Part shown: positions 14,901 to 21,892 of the stretch, one piece after another | Numbering within the stretch: the first letter of the stretch is position 1 | Layout of the letters: the number at the start of each line of letters is the position of its first letter | Source of the DNA: CAZBZG01 sp964496245 | GTDB lineage: Bacteria > Planctomycetota > SZUA-567 | NCBI GenBank assembly: GCA_964496245.1 | Contig: CAZBZG010000011.1 | Span: 1-30,847 of the forward strand | Direction of reading: 5' to 3' | DNA length: 30,847 nucleotides | The notes under the pieces: generated by a model | What the model saw: only the letters and a program-made list of their open reading frames with translations | What the model was told of the DNA's origin: nothing | Databases searched by the model: none | Made by a program: the position numbers and the translations under genes

Positions 14901-15702
14901 ATGATGATTCGCGCGTTGTGGAGTGCGGCCACGGGCATGCGCGCCCAGCAGCTGCACATCGACTCGATCGCCCACGACCTCACCAACGTGAACACCACGG
15001 GGTACAAGAAGAAGCACGTCAACTTCGTGGACCTCTTCTACCAGAGCCTGCGCGCTTCCGGCTTGGAAGGCACCAACGGCGTCAACCTGCCCGAGGGCAT
15101 CCAGGTCGGCCACGGCGTGCGGCCGGCCGGCACCACCCCCATCTTCACCCATGGCGGGGCCATGGAGACCGGCATCTGGTCGGACATGATGATCAAGGAG
15201 ACCGGCAAGCAGGTGCGCAGCTTCTTCGAGGTGAACGTGGGGGGCGAAGCCCGCTACACGCGACGGGTCCTTCCGCGTGGACAACAACGGAGACCTCGTC
15301 ACGAGCACGGGCTACTATCTGACCGACGGCATCAGCCTGCCCGAAGACGCCATGGACCCCCAGGTCAACGAGAACGGCATCGTCTCCTACCGTCAGCCCG
15401 GGTCCACGGCCCGGACCAACGCGGGCCAGATCCAGCTCTACACGTTCGTCAACCCGGCCGGGCTCGATCCCGTGGGCGACAACATGTGGAAGGAGTCGCC
15501 GGCGTCGGGCACGGCTGCGGCCGGCACGCCCGGCGAGGACGGCTTCGGCGCGGTCATGGGCGGATGGCTCGAGACCTCGAACGTGGACGCCATCACCGAG
15601 ATGGTCAACATGATCGCGGCCCAGCGGTCGTACGAGTTCAACTCCCGCAGCATCCAGACCTCGGACGAGATGCTGCAGACGGTCAACGCACTGAAGCGAT
15701 AG
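14901..15702 (+). CDS. flgG: Distal rod protein FlgG, frameshifted as given
   Basis: FlgG builds the distal rod. The N-terminal part reads MMIRALWSAATGMRAQQLH, with SIAHDLTNVNTTGYKKK, from ATG 14901 with AAGGAGG upstream. At about 15261 the frame is lost: YTR should continue as DGSFRVDNNGDLVTSTG, but that sequence lies in the next frame (GAC at 15262 onward) and runs to the stop at 15702 with the family's C-terminus (VDAITEMVNMIAAQRSYEFNS, split after 20). The two parts sum to about 266 residues, normal for FlgG. Loss of one CG from an ACGCGCGAC run would explain it. In the first frame the protein would end at 15725 with a nonsense tail. TG-N-P-L-D is TGIWSD here, with a short insert. Confidence 0.82.
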
Positions 15703-15741
15703 GGGCCGCATACGTGAGCGCATAGCGCCACGGAGACGAGC

Positions 15742-16806
15742 ATGAGACGATTCCGCCGCATCCTCCCTGCCTGCACGGGCGCCCTTCTGGCCGCCTCCCT
15801 GGCGGCGGCCGGCGTCACGGTCGAGCTCCGCGAGAGCGCGGCCGTGCACCAGGCCTACGTGCGGCTGGGCCAGGTGGCGGACGTGCGCGGCCAGGAGCGC
15901 GCCTCGACGCGCATCGCGCGGCTCTTCCTCGGACCGGCCCCGGCCGAGGGGCGGGCCCGGCGCATGTCGCGCGAGCAGATCCGTGGCCGCCTGGAGGAAG
16001 TGGGGCTGGCCACCGACGTCACCTTCGCGGGCGCGCGCACGGTGCTGATCGAACGGGCGGAGGCGCCGCGTGCGCCAGCCCGTCAGGCCGCAACCGCGTC
16101 CGAACGGCGCGCCGCGCCTGCGCAGCCGGACGGCGCGGCCGAGGCCGAACCCACCCGCCTGCAGGCCCTGGTCGCGGCCGCGGTCCGGGACCACGTGGCC
16201 CGCATCTTCCCGCGCAAGGATCTCTCCGTGCGCGTGCGCGTGGAGAGCGTGGACGGCACGCTGCCGCAGGAGGCTGTGCAGCTCCGGATGCGGCGGGTCG
16301 TGCGCGGACGGGTGCCCGGCCGGGCGCAGGTGGAGCTCGACCTGCGCGACGCGGACGGGAAGGCGCGCGGATGGATCCAAGCGTCCGTGGAGGTCGCGGC
16401 GTTCGCGCGCGTGCTCATGCTGCGCCGCCGGCTCCGCCGGGGCGAGACGGTGACGCCCGCGGACCTCATCGTACAGGAGGCCGCACTCGAGAGCGGCACC
16501 GCGTATCTGCCCTTGGCGCCCCAGGCCGTGGCCGACTGCGAGGCCGCGCGCAGCCTGCGCGCCATGGAGCCGCTCGAACAGGGCGATGTGGAGCGGCCGG
16601 CCGCTGTGTTCAAAGGCCAGCGCATTACGGTGGCCAGCCGGGCCGGCGGATTCCGCATCCACATGAAGGTGCTCGCCCTGGCCGACGCCGCCCTGGGCGA
16701 CAGGGTGTTCGTGGAGAATCCCAATGGCGCGCCCGAGCGCCGCCGGTTCCTGGTGCGCGTTACGGGCGTTGGAGAGGCCGTCAGGCCGAGCGAGGCGAGG
16801 AGATGA
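15742..16806 (+). CDS. flgA: P-ring assembly chaperone FlgA (long form)
   Basis: FlgA is a periplasmic chaperone needed for polymerisation of FlgI into the P ring. The 354-residue product starts with a Sec signal peptide (about 1-23: basic RRFRR, then a hydrophobic stretch ending AAAG). Residues 24-105 form an N-terminal module (VRLGQVADVRG, LGPAPAEGRARRMSREQI); 106-138 is an Ala/Pro/Arg-rich linker; 139-220 is a second beta module. The SAF-type C-terminal part follows, with LRRGETVTPADL (231-242), YLPLAPQAVAD, and KGQRITV....LALADAALGDRVFVEN (291-326). E. coli FlgA is about 220 residues, so this is a long version. GGAG precedes ATG 15742; the stop overlaps flgH by 4 nt. Confidence 0.85.
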   Translation: MRRFRRILPACTGALLAASLAAAGVTVELRESAAVHQAYVRLGQVADVRGQERASTRIARLFLGPAPAEGRARRMSREQIRGRLEEVGLATDVTFAGARTVLIERAEAPRAPARQAATASERRAAPAQPDGAAEAEPTRLQALVAAAVRDHVARIFPRKDLSVRVRVESVDGTLPQEAVQLRMRRVVRGRVPGRAQVELDLRDADGKARGWIQASVEVAAFARVLMLRRRLRRGETVTPADLIVQEAALESGTAYLPLAPQAVADCEAARSLRAMEPLEQGDVERPAAVFKGQRITVASRAGGFRIHMKVLALADAALGDRVFVENPNGAPERRRFLVRVTGVGEAVRPSEARR

Positions 16807-17516
16807 GGATGCGTACCGGATTGCTCGCGTTCGCGCTGTTGTGGATGGCTGCCGGCCCGGCGCGGGCCGAGGAGGCCAGCGAACCCGAGAAGAAGGTGGA
16901 GAAGAAACTGGCCGCCCTGTACGGGGACGGCAAGACCCAGCGGCCTTTGAGCAAGCCCAAGGCGCACGCGAAGCACGACCGGGTCACCATCGTGATCAAC
17001 GAGAACACCGAGGCCAAGCACGAAGCCAGCTCCGAACTCGACCGCGAGAGCAGCATCAACTGGCAGCTGCTCAAGTGGTTCACCCTGCGCGTGGACGGCG
17101 AGGGGAATCTCAAGGCCGTGCCGCGCCTGCAAGCCGGGACCGGCGACGAGGACACGAGTGCGGTCAGCGGCCAGCAGAAGCCCGAAGTCCAGTTCAACAG
17201 CACGCGCGAACACGAGGCCGAGGGCGAGATCGAGCGCACGTCCAACCTGACCGACGAGATCTCGGGCGAGGTGCTGGACGTGCTGCCCAACAAGCACCTG
17301 ATCGTGCAGGCGCGCAAGGCGATCAAGGTGGACGGCGAGGACACGTCGCTCACCCTGACCGGCAAGATCGATCCGCGGGACCTCACCGCGGACAGCAAGG
17401 TGAGCTCGAACAAGGTCATGGACCTGCGGGTCAAGTTCGAGGGCAAGGGCGACATCAGCGACATGCAGAAGCGCGGCTGGGGCGCCAGGATCCTCGACAA
17501 GCTGAATCCGTTCTAG
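16803..17516 (+). CDS. flgH: L-ring protein FlgH, without lipobox
   Basis: FlgH forms the outer-membrane L ring around the rod. The 237-residue product shows the family core: HDRVTIVINENTEAKHEASS (58-77), GEVLDVLPNKHLIVQARKAI (155-174), LTGKIDPRDLTADSKVSSNK (185-204), and the C-terminal GWGARILDKLNPF (225-237). The N-terminus is a signal peptide ending AAGPARA before EEAS, which predicts signal peptidase I cleavage. There is no lipobox and no cysteine anywhere in the protein, although most FlgH proteins are lipoproteins. The start at 16803 overlaps the flgA stop (ATGA); a second in-frame ATG at 16809 would also work. Confidence 0.88.
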   Translation: MRMRTGLLAFALLWMAAGPARAEEASEPEKKVEKKLAALYGDGKTQRPLSKPKAHAKHDRVTIVINENTEAKHEASSELDRESSINWQLLKWFTLRVDGEGNLKAVPRLQAGTGDEDTSAVSGQQKPEVQFNSTREHEAEGEIERTSNLTDEISGEVLDVLPNKHLIVQARKAIKVDGEDTSLTLTGKIDPRDLTADSKVSSNKVMDLRVKFEGKGDISDMQKRGWGARILDKLNPF

Positions 17517-17540
17517 GTCGGCCGAAAGGGGAGTGGTGCG

Positions 17541-18665
17541 ATGAAGGCAGCGAGACGGATCCTGGCCGCGAGCCTGTGCCTCTTGCTCCTGGCGGGCGGG
17601 AGCGTGCGGGCCGAGAAGATCGGCGCGCTCGTGACCATCCTCGGCGCCCAGCCCGTGCACGTGGAGGGCGTGGGCATTGTCACGGGCCTGCGCGGCACGG
17701 GGGACGAGTCCAAGGCCGCCCACAAGGCGCTGCGCGTCTATCTCGACAAGCACCAGCTCGCTCTGGACCTGGCGGACCTGGACTCGCAGAACATCGCGCT
17801 CGTCAAGGTGGACGCCGAGATCCCGGCCTTCAAGCGCCCCGGACAGAAGGTGGCCGTGCGGGTCACCGCCATCAACGACGCCTCGAGCCTCGAAGGCGGC
17901 GTGCTCCAGTTGACGCCCCTGTCGGTGAGGCCCGAGGGCGAGTCCTATGCCTGGGCTTCGGGGCGTATCGTGGTGGGCGGGGGCACGGCCGACACCGTGC
18001 ACGCCACGAGCGGCCGCATCCCGGCGAACAGCGAGGGCGGCGCCCAGGTCGTCAAGACCCTGACCGCGGACATCGTGGAGCCGGACCACACCTTCCGCCT
18101 CAATCTCAACCGTTTCAGCCTGGCGGATGCGGCCGCGATCGCGCGCACCATCAACCGGGATCCGGGCCTGAACCCCAGCGTCGGGCCGCAGCTCGGGTTC
18201 GAGGCCGCCCAGGAAGGCGCGCGCATCGCCTGGGCCCTTCCGGGTCAGGTGGTGGTCCGCATTCCGGACGCGAAGATGGACCAGCAGGTGGAGTTCATCA
18301 GCCGCGTGCTGGATCTCAACGTGGCGGTGGAAAAGCCCGCGCGCGTGCTGATCAACCGGCAGACGAATACGGTGATCCTCACCGGCGAAGTCCGGGTCGA
18401 TCCCGTGGCCATCAGCCACCGGAACCTGACCGTCACGCTCCAGCCCGCGGCCGGCGCGCCCGAGGGCAGCCGCCAGCGCCGGCACACCCTGCGGGACCAG
18501 GACGAACGTCCCCTGGTGGAGCTCGAGGGCTACGGCGAGATGCCCAACCTCCAGAAGCTGATCGACAACCTGAACGCCATGGGGTGTACCACGCGCGACA
18601 TCATCGTGATTCTGCAGAAGCTCAAGAGCATCGGCGCGCTGCACGCCGAGCTCAAGGTGGAGTGA
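17541..18665 (+). CDS. flgI: P-ring protein FlgI
   Basis: The product has 374 residues, the usual length. A Sec signal peptide (1-24; LCLLLLAGGSVRA) is followed by the FlgI body: GVGIVTGLRGTGD (44-56), VAVRVTAINDASSLEGGVLQLTPL (residues 95-118), a GRIVVGG stretch, RLNLNRFSLADAAAIARTIN, and near the C-terminus GYGEMPNLQKLIDNLNAMG with DIIVILQKLKSIGALHAEL. FlgI assembles in the peptidoglycan layer with help from FlgA. Apart from the signal peptide only one cysteine is seen, so the intramolecular disulfide of enteric FlgI is absent. GGGGAG lies 7 nt before ATG 17541. Confidence 0.93.
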   Translation: MKAARRILAASLCLLLLAGGSVRAEKIGALVTILGAQPVHVEGVGIVTGLRGTGDESKAAHKALRVYLDKHQLALDLADLDSQNIALVKVDAEIPAFKRPGQKVAVRVTAINDASSLEGGVLQLTPLSVRPEGESYAWASGRIVVGGGTADTVHATSGRIPANSEGGAQVVKTLTADIVEPDHTFRLNLNRFSLADAAAIARTINRDPGLNPSVGPQLGFEAAQEGARIAWALPGQVVVRIPDAKMDQQVEFISRVLDLNVAVEKPARVLINRQTNTVILTGEVRVDPVAISHRNLTVTLQPAAGAPEGSRQRRHTLRDQDERPLVELEGYGEMPNLQKLIDNLNAMGCTTRDIIVILQKLKSIGALHAELKVE

Positions 18666-18669
18666 CCGG

Positions 18670-19410
18670 ATGGATCCTCTCCAGGCCAGCTCGTTCCTGC
18701 CCAATGCCGCCGCTGCCGGGCGCCACCGGTTCCTGGCCAACGCCGCCCACGCGAAGGGCGTGGTGAACCGGCTGCGCAAGCCCGGGGCGCTCGATCCCAT
18801 CCGGGTCGACCCCGCGGCCGCGCCGCCGGCCGGCAAGCTCGATCGCCTGCTCGCGCGGGACCCGGTCGTGCGCCAGGCCTGGACGCGCACGGGCGGATCC
18901 ACGGGGGCGAACTCGCGGGAGGTGCGCGACCGCACCCTGGCGCTCGCCGCCGGCCAGGCCGGCTGGTCCGACCAGGAGATCGCAGACCTCCTGGCTGCCG
19001 CCCACCGGACCGACGAGACCCCGCTCGCGCCGGCGACGCTGGAGGCCCGCGTGCGCGAGACGCTCGGCGCAGCGCGCAAGCAGCTAGCCGAAGACCGGGC
19101 CCTGCGGGAAGTGGCCAGCCAATTCGCCGGCGTCTTCCTCGGCCAGTTCCTCAAGGCCATGCGCGAGACAGTGGACACGGGCGAGTTCGGCCACGGTGGC
19201 AGCGAGGAACAGACCTTTCAGGCCATGCTGGATTCACAGATGGCCGAAGACGCCGCGCGCTCGAACAGCTACGGCCTCTCGGATTTGATCTATCAGAGCC
19301 TGACCGGACGGCGGGGAGGGCGCTTGGCTGCGACCGTCCCCTACGAGGCCGCCGGATCGGGACCGGCCGGCGCGGCGATTGTACCGCGCCGGGTGGACGT
19401 GAACGCCTGA
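18670..19410 (+). CDS. flgJ: Rod-binding protein FlgJ, no muramidase domain
   Basis: The product has 246 residues. The rod-cap domain (Rod-binding, about 144-212) is clear: REVASQFAGVFLGQFLKAMR, then GGSEEQTFQAMLDSQMAEDA and SYGLSDLIYQSLTG. It aligns with the N-terminal half of enteric FlgJ, which caps the growing rod. The C-terminal glucosaminidase domain of enteric FlgJ is missing; a separate peptidoglycan hydrolase would have to open the wall. In its place there is a 140-residue N-terminal extension, Pro/Ala-rich at first, then a helical part (55-118) discussed in the findings. It starts 4 nt after the flgI stop, with GGAG upstream. Confidence 0.8.
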   Translation: MDPLQASSFLPNAAAAGRHRFLANAAHAKGVVNRLRKPGALDPIRVDPAAAPPAGKLDRLLARDPVVRQAWTRTGGSTGANSREVRDRTLALAAGQAGWSDQEIADLLAAAHRTDETPLAPATLEARVRETLGAARKQLAEDRALREVASQFAGVFLGQFLKAMRETVDTGEFGHGGSEEQTFQAMLDSQMAEDAARSNSYGLSDLIYQSLTGRRGGRLAATVPYEAAGSGPAGAAIVPRRVDVNA

Positions 19411-19440
19411 AGCGCCTACGGCGCACAAGGAGGACGACCC

Positions 19441-19932
19441 ATGAGCGCGACATTGACCGAATTGACCGAGGTGCTGGAGCGCGAAACCGAGCAGAACGGG
19501 CAGCTCCTCGAAGAAGCCGAACGCAAGCGGACCGCCGTGATCGAGGGCGATCTGGATACGCTCGAGACGATCCTCCGGCGCGAGCAGGCGCTCATCGCCG
19601 AGGTGGAGGCGGCGGAGGCGCGACGCCAGCCTCTGGCCGAAGCCGCCTGCCGCCAGCTCGGGCTGGGGGCGCCGGTCAAGATGGCCCGCATCATCGACAA
19701 GGCGCCCGCGCCCCATGCCGAGCGCCTGGCCGACGTGCGGGCACGGCTGCGGGGGGTGCTCGACCAACTGCGCTTCCGCACCGAGCAGAACGCGAACCTG
19801 CTCCAGGCCAGCATCCGGCACGTGGACGGCTTTCTGCACATGGTGGCCGAGACCAGCGCGCCCGATCCCGTCTACGGCCGCGACGGCCGTCGCCGGGCCG
19901 GCGAGTTCAGCCTGCTCGACCGGAGCGCATGA
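19441..19932 (+). CDS. flgN: Flagellar export chaperone FlgN
   Basis: The 163-residue, mostly helical, acidic protein starts LTELTEVLERETEQNGQLLE and has two long helices (about 5-60 and 85-135) of FlgN type, including EGDLDTLETILRREQALIAE and RFRTEQNANLLQASIRHVD. FlgN binds the C-terminal helices of FlgK and FlgL in the cytoplasm and delivers them to the export gate; both partners are encoded directly downstream. A perfect AAGGAGG lies about 7 nt before ATG 19441. Sequence conservation in this family is low, so the call rests on helix pattern, length and position together. Confidence 0.75.
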   Translation: MSATLTELTEVLERETEQNGQLLEEAERKRTAVIEGDLDTLETILRREQALIAEVEAAEARRQPLAEAACRQLGLGAPVKMARIIDKAPAPHAERLADVRARLRGVLDQLRFRTEQNANLLQASIRHVDGFLHMVAETSAPDPVYGRDGRRRAGEFSLLDRSA

Positions 19933-19943
19933 GGGAGGAGGCT

Positions 19944-19983
19944 TGAGGCGTGAGGCATGCGCGTTGCGGCATGAGGCATGAGG
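19944..19983. repeat. Degenerate TGAGGC(A/G)TG repeats before flgK
   Basis: Within the 100-bp flgN-flgK gap, TGAGGCG (19944-19950), TGAGGCATG (19951-19959), TGAGGCATG (19972-19980) and a partial copy (19979-19983) lie close together. They separate two genes that are otherwise one transcription unit. Function is unknown; a small variable-number repeat is the simplest view. Confidence 0.5.
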
Positions 19984-20032
19984 TCCTCGAGCCCGGCCCC
20001 GCAGGCTTCACCCCTGAGAAGGGAGGCGAACC

Positions 20033-21799
20033 ATGAGCTTCAAGACGCTGAACATCGGGGCGACGGCGCTGCTCACGCAGAAGTATGCGCTCGACATCAC
20101 CGGCCACAACATCGCCAACGCGAGCAACGACAGCTACGCGCGTCAGCGGGTCACGACCGAGGCCGTCACGCCGTCCCAGCGGACCTTCGGAGCCCTGGGC
20201 AACGGCGTGCAGATCGCATCGATCAGGCGCATCGCGGACGAGTTCCTCGAGAAGCAGGTGCGCATCGCCCAGGGCACGCACGACGGCCTGGACGTGCTGC
20301 AGGACGGCTACGAGAACCTCCAGGTCTATTTCAATGAGCTCACCGACAACGACGTCTCGTCGGCCATCAACACGTTCTTCGACGCGGTCAGCGACTTCGC
20401 CAACAACGTGGAGGACGTTTCCACGCGGCGGGCCATGATCGAAAGCGCCAAGAGCCTGAACGGCAAGCTCCAGGACATGGAGAAAAAGATCTTCGACTAC
20501 CGCCGGCGTCTGAACGACCAGGTCGTCGAGACCGTGGGCGAGGCCAACAGCCTGATCCGCCAGATCGCCCAGCTGAACGAGGACATCCTCCACATGGAGT
20601 CGGGCGGTGTGACGGGCGTGGTGGCCAACGACCTGCGGGACCAGCGCACCGAGCGGCTCAAGGACCTGGCCAGCCTCATGGACATCAAGGTCACCGAGGA
20701 GTCCAACGGCGCGGTCATCGTCACCCAGCGCAGCCGGCTGCTCGTCTTCGAGCAGGAGTACTTCGAGCTCGACACGCGCACCATTCAAAGCGAAGACCTG
20801 CTGATCGACCAGGTGGTCTTCGAAGAGGACGAGGAGGAGGTGGAGCTGGGCGACGGCAAGCTCTGGGCCCGGGTCGAGCTCCGCGACGGGGTGCTCAAGA
20901 GCTTCAAGGACGATCTGGACGAGTGTGCAGCCGGGCTCATCTGGGAGTTCAACCGGGTGCACAGCCAGAACATCGGCCTGGAGGGGTTCAGCGATCTCAC
21001 CGGCACCACGGCCGTGATCGATCCGGCGGTCGCCCTGGACGAACTGACCTACAGCTTCACGCCCAAGGGCGATACGTTCGAGATTCAGAACGGCAACTTC
21101 GAACTCGTGGTCCACGACACGATGAGCGACGAGGAGATTATCCGCAACGTGGAGGTGGACCTGGACGACAACACGGCCGATCCGGACACCATCCTCTATG
21201 ACGCCAGCAACCCCACGGCCGCGAACGCGCTCGTGAACAAGATCCAAAACGCACTCGACACGGTCCAGCCCGGCGCCTTCACCGTGGGGCTGGACCTCGC
21301 CAACCGCCTCCAGATCCAGTCGAACAGCGAGGAGTTCACGCTCTCGTTCGGCCGGGACACCTCGGGTGCGCTGGCCGCCCTGGGGCTCAACACCTTCTTC
21401 TCCGGCTACGACGCGGGAAGCATCACCATGAACGGCGTGGCCGAGGACAATCCAGACTTCGTGGCCGGCGCGAAGAGCTTCACCCCGGGCGACAACACCG
21501 GTGCGCTCGCCCTCCTGGAATTGCGGGACACGGGGGTCTTCGACAACGACACGGCCACCATCGAGGACTTTTACGAAGGCATCGTGGGACGCCTCGGGGT
21601 CGAAGGCGACCGGGTCAACTCGCTCATGGAGACCCAGGAGGACGTGCTGACCCGGATGAAGAACCAGCGCGAAGACCTCTCGGGCGTCAACCTCGACGAG
21701 GAGCTCACCAAGATGATCCAGTACCAGCGCTCGTTCCAGAGCGCGGCGCGCTTCATCAGCACGGCCAACGTCATCTACGAGACGCTGATCAACATGTAG
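20033..21799 (+). CDS. flgK: Hook-associated protein 1, FlgK
   Basis: The product has 588 residues. FlgK is the first junction protein between hook and filament. The N-terminal rod-type segment is clear (LNIGATALLTQKYALDITGH, then NIANASNDSYARQRV), followed by coiled-coil parts, including RRRLNDQVVETVGEANSLIR, and VNDL-like VANDLRDQRTERLKDLASLM. The C-terminus is the FlgK terminal domain (MIQYQRSFQSAARFISTANV, ending in ETLINM). Between about 330 and 465 there is an acidic beta-rich insert containing a flagellin-IN-like pattern (ANALVNKIQNAL). GGGAGG 6 nt before ATG 20033 sets the start. It has no signal peptide, as expected for a type III substrate. Confidence 0.9.
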   Translation: MSFKTLNIGATALLTQKYALDITGHNIANASNDSYARQRVTTEAVTPSQRTFGALGNGVQIASIRRIADEFLEKQVRIAQGTHDGLDVLQDGYENLQVYFNELTDNDVSSAINTFFDAVSDFANNVEDVSTRRAMIESAKSLNGKLQDMEKKIFDYRRRLNDQVVETVGEANSLIRQIAQLNEDILHMESGGVTGVVANDLRDQRTERLKDLASLMDIKVTEESNGAVIVTQRSRLLVFEQEYFELDTRTIQSEDLLIDQVVFEEDEEEVELGDGKLWARVELRDGVLKSFKDDLDECAAGLIWEFNRVHSQNIGLEGFSDLTGTTAVIDPAVALDELTYSFTPKGDTFEIQNGNFELVVHDTMSDEEIIRNVEVDLDDNTADPDTILYDASNPTAANALVNKIQNALDTVQPGAFTVGLDLANRLQIQSNSEEFTLSFGRDTSGALAALGLNTFFSGYDAGSITMNGVAEDNPDFVAGAKSFTPGDNTGALALLELRDTGVFDNDTATIEDFYEGIVGRLGVEGDRVNSLMETQEDVLTRMKNQREDLSGVNLDEELTKMIQYQRSFQSAARFISTANVIYETLINM

Positions 21800-21892
21800 G
21801 GGGAGGCAGGAGGGGTGCCCGCGCGCGGGCGGTGGAGGCCGTTCGCTGCCGGACGCCGAGCAGCAGGAACCCGGAAGCCGGAAGGGGACGTC

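Noticed and set aside
15251..15279. Programmed ribosomal frameshift in flgG
   Set aside because: No slippery heptamer or downstream structure is evident, and FlgG is not known to need one; a missing CG explains it better.
16083..19178. Minus-strand open frame of 1031 codons across flgA-flgJ
   Set aside because: Antisense shadow of four recognisable flagellar genes; Arg/Ala/Leu-rich with no domain.
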